Notes: generated from the sequence alone by a model not told the origin. A DNA stretch of 64,000 bases from Bdellovibrio sp. GT3 (GCF_037996765.1 NZ_JBBNAD010000004.1:682001-746000); one strand, 5' to 3'. Positions 32,817 to 40,977 are shown, numbered from the stretch's first letter. Translations and numbers: made by a program.

Positions 32817-33320
32817 TTATTGCTCAACGATTTGAACACGCGCCGTACGCTTTGGTCCTAGTTGAACCCATTTGTCACACGTCGTAACCGTCGCTCCGCC
32901 GAAGTTAGTCTTACGGCACGGAATCACTTGGATCTCGTTCACGTCAGTGTCTGAGTTTTGAAAGGCAATTTCAGAAGGGAAGGTTTGAGCTTCAGAGCCA
33001 GCAACTGTTCCAGCCAAGGCAACTTCGATACGGAAGTAATCATCACTTCTTGCACCACATTTATCAATAGTCTCAGGGACCACGACAACACTGCTGCCGT
33101 TATGTTCTTGGACTTTGGGAGACATGCTAAAAGTCTTAGGTTTTCTCATGCTATCTTCCATCGAGTAGTAGGTGCATGCGAACGAATCGCTCGTCGACAC
33201 ATAAGTTGCCATTGGCACCACGCGAGCGCCTGACGGCAGAAAAACCTGAACAGCAGCAACATAGCCATAAGAGGTGGAAGCAACGAGTGAAAGTAGTACA
33301 GATGCGATAAGCGTTTTCAT
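32817..33320 (-). CDS. Secreted protein, unknown, cysteine-containing
   Basis: 167 residues. Signal peptide MKTLIASVLLSLVASTSYG, with AAGGAG before the start. The mature part is beta-rich with five Cys residues (FACTYYSM, IDKCGARSD, VIPCRKTNFGG, VTTCDKWVQ), which would be expected to form disulfides in the periplasm or outside. No family is recognised. It lies downstream of TIGR02147 copy B on the same strand, with an AT-rich 120-base gap carrying two ATATATGTTT repeats. Confidence 0.62.
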   Translation of the reverse strand: MKTLIASVLLSLVASTSYGYVAAVQVFLPSGARVVPMATYVSTSDSFACTYYSMEDSMRKPKTFSMSPKVQEHNGSSVVVVPETIDKCGARSDDYFRIEVALAGTVAGSEAQTFPSEIAFQNSDTDVNEIQVIPCRKTNFGGATVTTCDKWVQLGPKRTARVQIVEQ

Positions 33321-33441
33321 ATTGGATTCTCCTTGAGTGAATGTGTTCTTCGAGGAGGGTTATATGCCTCTTTGATGCACTATGATATATGTTTGTTATT
33401 TAAAAAATATGCTTAATATATATGTTTTATAAATATCAACC

Positions 33442-34272
33442 CTAGCACCACTCAAAAACGTCGAAGTTTAACTGATACACATTTTCGGTCTTGGCCTCGA
33501 TGACCAACGGTTCAATCTCCGATAGAAAGGTCGAAAACCTGCGACGTATCTCTGCAATTGCTTTGGCATCGGCACCGAAAGTCACCATGAAGGACCGTTT
33601 AGCGCTCTCATCTATTTTCATCAGTTGAGCTGAGCACAACGTTCGCATTAACTGTTGATGAGCGCGCATCAAGGGGTGATCCACTGAATAGTGAATATGG
33701 GGTACCTGTAGATTGGTGACAGTGAAGCTTTCGGCATCAAAATCAATATAGCCTTGAAGTTTAAGTTTATTGATCACTTCCTTCAACTTCACCTGGGAAA
33801 ACCCCAACAAATTGCAAAGCAGTTTGGGTTTTTGTGCAAACTCCGGCACCGAGAAAGCTGCCAGTGTGACAACGGAAAAAGGATCCAGTAGGTGGTGCAT
33901 GTCACTACTGATCGAATCGACACGAGAGCCCGTTTGTTTTGCAGTAATTTTATAGTCTTGCCGAATCGTTTCGATCTTCTTTTTTAAGTGATCTTTACGA
34001 AGTTTCGATGTCGAAACCTCAAAGGCTCGTAAGAAAATCAAAAACTCGATTTCCTCTTTGCTAAGTTCCAATAGGTGACCCAATTCAAAAAGATGGTCCT
34101 CGCTGAAGTGAACGCCGTCATTGTTAAAGACACGAGAAATGTAGGTATGTTGAATTCCCACTTTCTCGGCCATTCCCCGCACTGTCAGTTTACGGCTGGA
34201 GCGCGTGGAATTGAGAAAATGCAGTTTTTCCTTCAGTGCTTTCTTATAATCGGTGGCTTCAAAGATATTCAT
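33442..34272 (-). CDS. TIGR02147 / DUF4423 family regulator (copy B)
   Basis: About 276 residues from the ATG at 34272; a GTG at 34278 is also possible and neither has a clear ribosome site. The N-terminal helix-turn-helix-like part reads LTVRGMAEKVGIQHTYISRVFNNDGVHFSEDHLFELGHLL. The later winged-helix-like and alpha/beta blocks (LGFSQVKLKEVINKLKLQGYI, SFMVTFGADAKAIAEIRRRF, VYQLNFDVFEWC) match TIGR02147. It is divergent from a secreted-protein gene with repeats in the shared region, as expected for an autoregulated transcription factor. Confidence 0.86.
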   Translation of the reverse strand: MNIFEATDYKKALKEKLHFLNSTRSSRKLTVRGMAEKVGIQHTYISRVFNNDGVHFSEDHLFELGHLLELSKEEIEFLIFLRAFEVSTSKLRKDHLKKKIETIRQDYKITAKQTGSRVDSISSDMHHLLDPFSVVTLAAFSVPEFAQKPKLLCNLLGFSQVKLKEVINKLKLQGYIDFDAESFTVTNLQVPHIHYSVDHPLMRAHQQLMRTLCSAQLMKIDESAKRSFMVTFGADAKAIAEIRRRFSTFLSEIEPLVIEAKTENVYQLNFDVFEWC

Positions 34273-34304
34273 GGTCACTTTTAGTACAATAATACCTTAT
34301 TATT

Positions 34305-34336
34305 TGCACCATTATATTGCATCAAAATGCACCATT
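34305..34336. promoter_or_regulatory. Direct repeat TGCACCATT x2, candidate operator
   Basis: TGCACCATT occurs at 34305-34313 and 34328-34336, start points 23 bases apart, enclosing a GCAT-CAAA-ATGC dyad. It lies in the 131-base region between divergent TIGR02147 copy B and a secreted-protein gene, a natural place for a regulator to bind. Confidence 0.45.
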
Positions 34337-34359
34337 GCCTCCTATATTTCATTTCAAGC

Positions 34360-34381
34360 GGATGGCCACAAGGGGCCGTCC
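34360..34381 (+). promoter_or_regulatory. Leader hairpin before secreted-protein gene
   Basis: GGATGGCC (34360-34367) and GGCCGTCC (34374-34381) form eight pairs, one G-U, with a six-base loop. It ends about ten bases before the AAGGAG ribosome site, so it could steady the leader or affect translation. Confidence 0.35.
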
Positions 34382-34403
34382 CCAATTCAAAAAGGAGTTT
34401 TTT

Positions 34404-34844
34404 ATGAATCGCTTCCTATCTATGACACTGTTAGCTTCTCTTATATCTTTTCAAGCTCACGCCGCGTGCACTGACTTCGCCGGAACTTGGAAAGGCACTT
34501 GCCAAAATAACAGCGGCGTTGTCAGACACAACACAGTGACGATCATGCAAAATCGATGCGATACGATCGTTATGGAAAACCGCATTTTCCCCATTGGCCA
34601 AATCATTGAAACTCGCGTTCCTTCTAATCCAGGCGAAAGCAATGTGGCTTACGAAGTGATGAATTTCGTCAATAATTGCGCTGACCTTAAATATCTTTAC
34701 ACTTCTATTGCCTCTAAGCCGGGTCAACCACCAGTTCGTATTGACCTTGCAACCACTTACAAACGCAACGGCAACTTCATGACTTCGGAGCTTGTGCAAT
34801 CCCAGAACAATTACCGCGAAACGTGCCAATACTTTTTGCAATAG
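34404..34844 (+). CDS. Small secreted protein, unknown
   Basis: 146 residues from the ATG at 34404 (AAGGAG upstream). Signal peptide MNRFLSMTLLASLISFQAHA; mature domain begins ACTDFAGTWKGTCQNN and shows repeated beta-strand-like segments (TVTIMQNRCDTIVMEN, PVRIDLATTYKRNG). Four to five Cys (ACTDF, GTCQN, NRCDT, NNCADL, ETCQYF) suggest disulfides. The start 'FAGTWKGTC' is reminiscent of small lipocalin-like or avidin-like folds, but I cannot assign it. It is divergent from TIGR02147 copy B. Confidence 0.66.
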   Translation: MNRFLSMTLLASLISFQAHAACTDFAGTWKGTCQNNSGVVRHNTVTIMQNRCDTIVMENRIFPIGQIIETRVPSNPGESNVAYEVMNFVNNCADLKYLYTSIASKPGQPPVRIDLATTYKRNGNFMTSELVQSQNNYRETCQYFLQ

Positions 34845-34862
34845 CTTTAAAATAGCGCTAAC

Positions 34863-34895
34863 AAAGGCTTTCGAAGACATTCGAAGGCCTTTATT
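34863..34895 (+). terminator. Hairpin between secreted-protein and metalloprotease genes
   Basis: AAAGGCTTTCGAA (34863-34875) and TTCGAAGGCCTTT (34880-34892) form 13 pairs (one G-U) with a four-base loop. The tail TTTATTACC is only partly T-rich, so it may be a partial terminator allowing some readthrough. Confidence 0.6.
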
Positions 34896-34922
34896 ACCTT
34901 GGATGGAAAGGAATTTGAGATC

Positions 34923-36125
34923 ATGAGTAAAGCTGTTTCTCTCCTCGCTCTTTTTACAAATTTACTGATCTCTGTAGCCGCCTTTGGCGGGCCTTGGATT
35001 TCTTCTGGTGGAGACCTGGTCGGTGACACCCGCAACCCGTGGTTTGTTATTAACTCGCCGGTTGTTAAATATTGTATCAAAATCGACGCAACAACTTTTT
35101 CAGCTTCATCAGCTTCTGTTAAAGCAGCTTTGGAAAAATCCTTGGGTTTTTGGCGCAATGAATTTCAAGAAAATGAAAACTATGCCAAGGGGAGCCTGAA
35201 CCATCTGCCTCTTTCTATTCCGCAATTTTTAGAAACTCCCTGCGACGCTCAAGTTGATTTGAAACTCGTTTTGGGTGAAGGCGCACTCAGCCCCCAAGAA
35301 GCACTTTATGTGCGATCGCGTGGTACCGAAGTTGTCGCACTGACGGTTCGCACGGACTATAATTTGGTCACTCTTAAAGGTCGCGGGTTTTTATATATCG
35401 CCGGTGACTTGAATAAACCAGAGTGGCTGGAGCAAGTTTGGAAAAACGAATCGCGCCTGACGACAGTTATCGCCCACGAAGTGGGACATATTTTGGGTAT
35501 TCCCCACCTTGGCGGTGACTTTGCGACGATGACAGGAATTCCTGAAAGTCCCGCTGCCCTGAATCTGATGGCAGAGTCCCTTCCGCAGGCCGCCGTTCTT
35601 AAAAATAAAATCGGCTATGGTTTTGTCCAGGGTATTGCACCGATCCTCAGCAACCTGAAAAGACATGAATCGTGCGAGATTTCAGCATCGACTCGTCATT
35701 GGTTGAAAATCTCTGAAACAGTTCACTGCTTGCGTGTAGAACTAAGCCCGCTCAATACCGAACAGGATATCGTCGCCAGCCTCTATGCAGTTGAAGCAGA
35801 CGGCAGTACTCACTTGCTGGGGCATTTTACCGTCGACATGCTTTCACGAACACTTTTGAATTATAAGTTTGATGTCATCACTCAGCTTGTTCTGAACAAA
35901 GAACAAAAGGTATTCGCTTTCGCTCCATCGAACTCCGTGGACTTTTTGGCGGGTGGAGTTCAACTTTTTGCTAGCATGAACTTGAAACTGACTTCAATCG
36001 ACCCAGCGGCTCCCGCGCGCTCGGTCATTTTAACGGTCAGCCCTTTGCAAATGGTGATTCTAGGAGGCACGGAATACGGGTTTACCACTTTGTTTTCGTC
36101 CAATCGCATCCGCCCTTTGTTCTAG
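34923..36125 (+). CDS. Secreted metzincin-type zinc metalloprotease
   Basis: 400 residues with a signal peptide ending near VAAF-G (start at 34923, GGAA upstream). The zinc site is HEVGHILGIPH: His185, Glu186, His189 and His195, the metzincin HExxHxxGxxH pattern. A Met (LNLMAE) about 30 residues later can serve as the Met-turn. N-terminal beta-rich sequence and a C-terminal beta domain (about 240-400) flank the catalytic centre. An exported protease fits a predatory lifestyle. It lies downstream of a secreted-protein gene and near TIGR02147 copy B. Confidence 0.85.
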   Translation: MSKAVSLLALFTNLLISVAAFGGPWISSGGDLVGDTRNPWFVINSPVVKYCIKIDATTFSASSASVKAALEKSLGFWRNEFQENENYAKGSLNHLPLSIPQFLETPCDAQVDLKLVLGEGALSPQEALYVRSRGTEVVALTVRTDYNLVTLKGRGFLYIAGDLNKPEWLEQVWKNESRLTTVIAHEVGHILGIPHLGGDFATMTGIPESPAALNLMAESLPQAAVLKNKIGYGFVQGIAPILSNLKRHESCEISASTRHWLKISETVHCLRVELSPLNTEQDIVASLYAVEADGSTHLLGHFTVDMLSRTLLNYKFDVITQLVLNKEQKVFAFAPSNSVDFLAGGVQLFASMNLKLTSIDPAAPARSVILTVSPLQMVILGGTEYGFTTLFSSNRIRPLF

Positions 36126-36129
36126 ATAT

Positions 36130-36693
36130 TCAGGCGAATGGTGTAATGCCATCTTCCAACATTTGGATGATTTTCAGCTTCAATTTTTCCCGTGTTTCCG
36201 CCTTCTTTGCATTATGGAGTCGGAAAGCAATAGAGAAAAGATTCGCCTTTTTCAGGGTTTTATAGAAGGCCTTGGCCTTCTTGTTTTTGTTTAAGGCTTT
36301 TAGAAAATCATCCGGGACTTCCATCGACTTTGGCGAGTTATAGGCCTTCTTCCATCGGCCATCAGCTTTCGCATCCGCAACAGCTTTTAAGCCTGCCGGC
36401 ATCATCAGTCCCGCCTTGGTGAGGCGTTGCACGTGCTGGGTATTGATCTTTGACCAGACACTTTTGGGGCGGCGGGGAGTAAAGCGATTGCAATAAGAAA
36501 TCTCGTCAACGGACTTTCTGATTCCATCAATCCAACCGAAACATAAGACTTCGTCCAGGGCTTCAGCGGGTGTAATTCCGGATTTCCCAGAAGTTTTCTT
36601 ATAAAACCCAATCCATAGCTCAGTCACTGAATCGTGATTTTTCGTAAGCCAGCGTCTTAGGTCAGATTGGGTTTTAAAGTAATGAATCTTCAT
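36130..36693 (-). CDS. YdeI/OmpD-associated family protein
   Basis: 187 residues from the ATG at 36693; the longer reading frame upstream lacks a plausible start and overlaps the opposite promoter region. The family signature is present: LRRWLTKNHDSVTELWIGFYKK, EALDEVLCFGWIDGIRKSVDE, and FTPRRPKSVWSKINTQHVQRLTKAGLM. The C-terminal part has the usual VPDDFLKALNKNKKAKAFYKTL block. The family is cytosolic, with an unclear link to antibiotic tolerance in other species. It is divergent from a small exported protein gene and four bases from the metalloprotease stop. Confidence 0.9.
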   Translation of the reverse strand: MKIHYFKTQSDLRRWLTKNHDSVTELWIGFYKKTSGKSGITPAEALDEVLCFGWIDGIRKSVDEISYCNRFTPRRPKSVWSKINTQHVQRLTKAGLMMPAGLKAVADAKADGRWKKAYNSPKSMEVPDDFLKALNKNKKAKAFYKTLKKANLFSIAFRLHNAKKAETREKLKLKIIQMLEDGITPFA

Positions 36694-36853
36694 TTTAACA
36701 GTGTACAAAGTTTTGAAACAAAAAAGCCACTGGTAATAGTTCTTAAGCCGTCTGACATTTAGACACTCGCCCCGGGCCTGGTAAGTCTGATTTGCTTCTG
36801 ATCCTGGAATGGAATTCGCAGTATGCCGGAATGACATACAGAGGGCGGCACTC

Positions 36854-37225
36854 ATGAAATATGTGACATTTATTTTTTCAATGATGGTGGGCACACAGGT
36901 GTTTGCGGCACAGAAATCCTGCATGGCGGTCTATGCGGCTGGCTTAAGTTACTTCTTGAATGAAAGCAGTGTGCAGTTGGGTGATAAGTCCGAAATCACC
37001 TTGGGTCAAAGCACTGAAGATGAGCGCTATAAGGTGACCTTAAGCAATGAAGGCACGCTGGCTCTTATCCATGTTAAAGGAAATTTCGAACTTCCTTTGT
37101 ATCAGGTCTTTAATGATGGATCGGTGACAATCTATCAAAGCGAAGATCAGTCTTTATACCCCGAGAATGTTCCCGGTGCGAGGATTGGCAATAGTCTTAT
37201 CTTCATAGGGTGTGCTCAAGACTAA
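36854..37225 (+). CDS. Small exported protein, unknown
   Basis: 123 residues from the ATG at 36854, with a signal peptide (MKYVTFIFSMMVGTQVFAA). The mature chain is short and beta-rich with two Cys (QKSCMAVY and FIGCAQD at the ends) that could close the domain by a disulfide. No family is recognised. Its last four bases overlap the end of the convergent acetyltransferase gene. Confidence 0.6.
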   Translation: MKYVTFIFSMMVGTQVFAAQKSCMAVYAAGLSYFLNESSVQLGDKSEITLGQSTEDERYKVTLSNEGTLALIHVKGNFELPLYQVFNDGSVTIYQSEDQSLYPENVPGARIGNSLIFIGCAQD

Positions 37226-37674
37226 TAGGCTTTTTCAAAAAGAGTAAATGTGGGACGGCCTTGAATGCGTGATGGAAATTTATTTCCCGTATTGATGTAA
37301 CCACATTTTAAATAAAAACCTTCGGCCGGTGGGTCGGGGAAAACTTGAATTTTTGACCAGCCATTTTCGTTGGCAAGTTGATCGATAAACTTGCTGGTGG
37401 CAGCGCCAATTCCTTGCTTTAGAGTCGATTTTTTAATCCATAGATTTTCCAGAAAAACTTCATCTTCTCTTTTCTCAAATGAAAGAAAGCCCACCAGTTC
37501 GGGATTTCTGATCTCATAGCAAATTTCAGAGTTTAGTGTTTTCTCGTCCATCGTAATTAAATGCAAAGATGCTTTGGCGTATTCTTCCGGGTAATTCCAA
37601 ACAGAGCGTGATCCCTCGATCAAAGCATTTATATCTGACAAGTTGGTGAGCTGAGCTTTTTTAAATTCGATCAT
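37222..37674 (-). CDS. GNAT-family N-acetyltransferase
   Basis: A 150-residue acetyltransferase from the ATG at 37674. GNAT features are visible: an N-terminal helix (AQLTNLSDINALIEGS), a central strand VFLENLWIKKS, the acetyl-CoA-binding QGIGAATSKFIDQL (Q/R-x-x-G-x-G/A type), and FPDPPAEGFYLKCGYINTG near the C-terminus. The acceptor cannot be told. It stands alone, convergent with a small exported protein gene. Confidence 0.88.
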   Translation of the reverse strand: MIEFKKAQLTNLSDINALIEGSRSVWNYPEEYAKASLHLITMDEKTLNSEICYEIRNPELVGFLSFEKREDEVFLENLWIKKSTLKQGIGAATSKFIDQLANENGWSKIQVFPDPPAEGFYLKCGYINTGNKFPSRIQGRPTFTLFEKAY

Positions 37675-37753
37675 GCTGTTTTTAATGACTTTAAAAGCAG
37701 TGCCTTTCAATCAAAACCGTTCGGTTCTGCGGTGCGGCCCAGAAAGGGAACTG

Positions 37754-38800
37754 TTACCTGTAAGTTCTTGTGATTCGTTCGATCAGCTTTTTATTGGCGT
37801 CGCGAACGGATGTGGGCTTCTGGTGCCAGCTGGCCAGAATGTCTTCACGCAACAGATTGTAGACTTTTATCAGATAGTCGCGCTTCTCCTGGGCATCGTA
37901 TCCCTTGATCCAGTGATGCGTATAAAGCTCGCTGCGAACCGGAGAAAACATGTAATGCGGAGTCGAGTCATTCCAATGGTCATGTGCGTGGTGGGTCGTG
38001 AAATCGCGGGCAGCGGCCTTGTAGGCTTCTTTGTCGGAGCTGCAGGGGAACTCTACGGCTTTACGCATAGCTTGTGGATCTTCGGCAAAAAGCACGGCCA
38101 CCACATCGGCAAAGAGTTCGTGGTAAGGGGCGAGTAAATTCAGGATGCGATTTTGTTCGGCGGAAAACTCGCCCGTTTCAAAATAGGCCTGGGCCAGCTG
38201 CCGTTCTATTTCCTGCTTCTTTTCCAAAAGATGCTTTAGGTGGGACGGGGTGGGGGCTGCGATAATGCGCTTTTCAATCAAAGCGCGTTGATTCGCCAGG
38301 AAGTAGACCTTTTGGTTTGCGATCATAGGTGAGGCGATGCCCTCACGGATGGATTTGAATTCGGGAATATCACGGGTCAGCCAGTCGGTAAAAATCACGT
38401 GACCATATTCGTGGGCAAAGGTCGTTAGATTGCCAGCTTCACTGCGCAGATGTTTTTCCTTACCATCGGAGTCTTCAATATACAGGAATTCTGCAGCCGA
38501 AAGCACAGCTACACCATCATAAGAGGCGCCACTGGCGGAATGCTTTAATGACAATACGACTTTCTCAGAGACGGGGGCCCATACGGAAATCGACTCGACA
38601 ACGGCGGCCAGCTTCTGCGCAAACTTGCAGGAAGAAACAGTCAGGTCATTGCTGTCTTGCCATAAATTCACAGAGGAAAAGGAAGGAACCTCGGGGCATT
38701 GATTCGCCATAAAGTCCGATTCAATACTTTGCGTCCAAGCCTGTGCTGACACTAAGAAGGCTAAGAATGGGATAAGGAATTTAAGGGTGGATGAACGCAC
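37754..38800 (-). CDS. Exported HExxH zinc metallopeptidase-like protein
   Basis: 348 residues with a signal peptide (RSSTLKFLIPFLAFLVSAQA). The zinc motif is FAHEYGHVIF with His130, Glu131 and His134; YHELFADVVAVLFAED about 90 residues later offers a third ligand Glu, the gluzincin arrangement. The C-terminal part (about 260-345) contains HDHW and SPVRSELYTHHW. No exact family is recognised. It is monocistronic and exported, adding to the window's set of envelope proteases. Confidence 0.75.
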   Translation of the reverse strand: MRSSTLKFLIPFLAFLVSAQAWTQSIESDFMANQCPEVPSFSSVNLWQDSNDLTVSSCKFAQKLAAVVESISVWAPVSEKVVLSLKHSASGASYDGVAVLSAAEFLYIEDSDGKEKHLRSEAGNLTTFAHEYGHVIFTDWLTRDIPEFKSIREGIASPMIANQKVYFLANQRALIEKRIIAAPTPSHLKHLLEKKQEIERQLAQAYFETGEFSAEQNRILNLLAPYHELFADVVAVLFAEDPQAMRKAVEFPCSSDKEAYKAAARDFTTHHAHDHWNDSTPHYMFSPVRSELYTHHWIKGYDAQEKRDYLIKVYNLLREDILASWHQKPTSVRDANKKLIERITRTYR

Positions 38801-38905
38801 AAGTGACCTCGATAGGGGACAATGTAGCAGTTGTTAAAATTTGGTTTGTTTTAAACTGTTAATATTGAAAGAAAGTCACGGCTGTCTATGGGGTCGACAT
38901 AGGTG

Positions 38906-39208
38906 TCAGGTCCTATTTAAGGGGGAGGATGGATCACATTTTTGATGACCACACATATTGAGTTCGCTACCTGTTTGTCCAAATCCTAGCTTCTTCGTAT
39001 CAACTTGAGATATGATCCAGATTACAATTGTATAAGGTTCTTGGGATCGATCATTATGGTCAGCTGGGAATCGGTCGTCTAATGCTCTGGCCGTCTCCCG
39101 TGGCGTTTGACTGATTAAAACAACCAGGAACCCATGGGACAACAAAAACAAGTGGACGATCAATGCTTCGTTCAGTACTCGCACGAAGCTGGCAAATGAA
39201 ATCAACAC
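38906..39208 (-). CDS. Doubtful membrane ORF lacking an ATG start
   Basis: A 100-residue frame with TTG as first available start and no good ribosome site. Reading upstream in the same frame gives KKIRGFAFLIVLISFASF, so the full hydrophobic segment begins before any start codon. The rest has a second hydrophobic stretch (ALIVHLFLLSHGFLVVLIS) and an Asp/Arg/Gln-rich tail. It could be a degraded gene, a gene with a non-standard start, or chance. No family is recognised. Confidence 0.25.
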   Translation of the reverse strand: MLISFASFVRVLNEALIVHLFLLSHGFLVVLISQTPRETARALDDRFPADHNDRSQEPYTIVIWIISQVDTKKLGFGQTGSELNMCGHQKCDPSSPLNRT

Positions 39209-39253
39209 TATAAGAAATGCAAAACCTCTAATTTTCTTAAAAGTCTCCTACGT

Positions 39254-39287
39254 AAAGCTGGTCGTCCCAGAGAGAACGACCAGCTTT
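39254..39287. terminator. Hairpin after small secreted-protein gene
   Basis: AAAGCTGGTCGT and ACGACCAGCTTT form a perfect 12-pair stem with a ten-base loop. It lies just past the stop of the minus-strand gene at 39294. The T-tract on that strand is short (TTTACG), so it may also serve as an RNA-protecting 3' end. Confidence 0.6.
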
Positions 39288-39293
39288 TAAACT

Positions 39294-39605
39294 CTATTCG
39301 CTAATAACTGTAGAGCTATTTAAACGAACCGTACATGAGGCATCGTGAATAACTGCAGGTTCACCATGAGGTGTTAAATATTCTGCGAAACATTTTACAT
39401 TATCTTTCGCTTTTATTAGTCTTCTGCCATCCACATATTCAATATCGCTATTCAACGCATTGAAAAGATCAATGGCAGATTTTCCTTCAATAACGACCAA
39501 TTTAGCCTCAACGATATATTTAGAAGTGCCTTCCACTTGTGTGGTAGCGAAACTGACACTTGAAAACATAGTGACTAGAGATAGCGATAAAATAGTTCTG
39601 ATCAT
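39294..39605 (-). CDS. Small secreted protein, unknown (cluster member 1)
   Basis: 103 residues, signal peptide MIRTILSLSLVTMFSSVSFA. The mature part is beta-rich with two Cys (VKCFAEYL and DASCTVRL), likely a disulfide. GGAGT-type ribosome site upstream. No family recognised. It is the last of four consecutive minus-strand genes for small exported proteins, each with its own short intergenic leader. Confidence 0.65.
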   Translation of the reverse strand: MIRTILSLSLVTMFSSVSFATTQVEGTSKYIVEAKLVVIEGKSAIDLFNALNSDIEYVDGRRLIKAKDNVKCFAEYLTPHGEPAVIHDASCTVRLNSSTVISE

Positions 39606-39657
39606 ATAAATTACTCCTTTGTTTTTAATATAAAAATTTAAAAAAATCGGACCACGA

Positions 39658-39957
39658 CTACTGGCAAGCGGCGATGTTTTCGACCTTGTAGCCGACGATC
39701 ACATCGTTGGAAAGCACGTACGTCAAGCCCACGATTGTTTGGCAGCTGTCTGATGTGATTTGAACGTCAAGATTGTCGTCGCCACCAACTTCCACCTTTT
39801 TAACAGCCTCTCCATTGATAGCAGAAATGACGCTCGCGTCAGTAAGTGCCGCATGGATCTTTCTTAGAGAGTCATTATAGCTAGAAAGACGAGAACCTGC
39901 AAAAGCGGAAGAAGCTGCCAGAGTTGTGAATAAAGAAGCTAAAATCATTTTTTTCAT
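39658..39957 (-). CDS. Small secreted protein, unknown (cluster member 2)
   Basis: 99 residues. Signal peptide MKKMILASLFTTLAASSAFA, then a compact acidic domain with two Cys (SDSCQTIVG and the penultimate Cys). AAGGAAT lies upstream of the start. No family is recognised; length and single-disulfide layout resemble cluster member 1. It lies 52 bases upstream of member 1 on the same strand. Confidence 0.66.
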   Translation of the reverse strand: MKKMILASLFTTLAASSAFAGSRLSSYNDSLRKIHAALTDASVISAINGEAVKKVEVGGDDNLDVQITSDSCQTIVGLTYVLSNDVIVGYKVENIAACQ

Positions 39958-39996
39958 AAAAATTCCTTTGTTTAAATAATTCGTTTTTCTATTCTA

Positions 39997-40383
39997 CTAT
40001 TTGCACGTGTATCTAGCCCAAACGCCCGGAGCATAGGTTTGGTCCAATGCCACAGTTGAATTTGGGTGAATGTCCGCGAAACCTTGGTTGGTGGAGAACC
40101 ACTGAACATTGTTATATGCCTGGCATCCTTGGTTGGCTTTGCTGTACGTGAAATCTGCACCGTAGTGACCATCACTGCCCATCCACTTCACTGCACCAAT
40201 ACATGTGCCAGTTGCGCCGGCACCCTTGATGGCGATCTGGTTGCCGTTGAATTGAACCAGGATTTCTGCATCCGCTTGGACCGCATCACCAACATTTTTC
40301 AGGTTGCAGATATAATATGGTTTTGCCGCGAAGGCTGTAGAACTAAGACCCAACATTAAAAGTGCACAGAATACTTGTTTCAT
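39997..40383 (-). CDS. Small secreted protein, unknown (cluster member 3)
   Basis: 128 residues with signal peptide MKQVFCALLMLGLSSTAFA. The mature chain has four Cys (YYICNLKN, GTCIGAVKW, NQGCQAYNN and RYTCK at the end) and many Gly and aromatic residues, typical of a small disulfide-bonded exported domain. AGGAG precedes the start. No family recognised. It lies 39 bases upstream of cluster member 2. Confidence 0.66.
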   Translation of the reverse strand: MKQVFCALLMLGLSSTAFAAKPYYICNLKNVGDAVQADAEILVQFNGNQIAIKGAGATGTCIGAVKWMGSDGHYGADFTYSKANQGCQAYNNVQWFSTNQGFADIHPNSTVALDQTYAPGVWARYTCK

Positions 40384-40590
40384 CGAATACTCCTATTTTT
40401 TGGTTACTTTTGTTATTGCTAACTTCAAATGCAATATACCCTCGGAAATTGACCAAAAAAAGATAGATGTTCTTAATTAGTATACGGTTTGTTCATATTT
40501 AGTGTACAACTGTCTGATCTTTGTACGGCCGCCGCCGCGATATGAATATACTTGATGGGGCCCGTGTCGGGGCATCCAAAGGTGCAAGGC

Positions 40591-40618
40591 AAAAAAAAAG
40601 GCAGGAAACTATCCTGCC
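40591..40618 (-). terminator. Terminator after DUF3011 gene
   Basis: On the minus strand GGCAGGA and TCCTGCC form seven pairs with a five-base loop, then nine T residues. It lies about 24 bases past the stop of the DUF3011 gene. Confidence 0.88.
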
Positions 40619-40641
40619 TCATTTTTAAATGCATCAGATTT

Positions 40642-40977
40642 TTATCTTTTGATTTCGAAAGTTGCTCTGCAACCTTTATCTACCCAAATTACGCTTCCTT
40701 TGAATCCGAAGCTTTTGTTTGCAACACATTCAGAGCGAGAGTTTTTACTGTATAGTCTAATAGATCGTACTCCGCGGCCATTAACCCAACACTCATTATA
40801 TTTGTTATCTTCTGAATCGCAGTCCATGTACTCCACTTCAGGCTCATCGATTTGGTCATCACAGCCGCGACGATCCATACCTGCGGGTCGGTAGTCTTCG
40901 TTATAATAACCAGCTTGTGCCTGAGCAATTTGTGTAAACGCCATAACAGATACCAGTGCGATTAAAATTCTATTCAT
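40642..40977 (-). CDS. Secreted DUF3011-domain protein (cluster member 4)
   Basis: 111 residues from the ATG at 40977; the longer frame upstream adds no sensible sequence. Signal peptide MNRILIALVSVMAFTQIAQA, then a Tyr/Asp-rich linker and a DUF3011-like domain: YNECWVNGRGVRSIRLYSKNSRSECVANKSFGFKGSVIWVDKGCRATFEI. The Cys spacing and the WVDKGCRATF ending are diagnostic. The domain is found in exported proteins of unknown binding function. It has its own terminator, so it is a separate unit from members 1-3. Confidence 0.8.
   Translation of the reverse strand: MNRILIALVSVMAFTQIAQAQAGYYNEDYRPAGMDRRGCDDQIDEPEVEYMDCDSEDNKYNECWVNGRGVRSIRLYSKNSRSECVANKSFGFKGSVIWVDKGCRATFEIKR

Larger units (their letters stand above)
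38801..39293. other. 490-base region with only a doubtful ORF
   Basis: Between the HExxH gene and a small secreted-protein gene. It holds the doubtful minus-strand frame at 38906-39208 and the hairpin near 39254-39287. I see no other gene, RNA, repeat or strong promoter. Confidence 0.5.
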
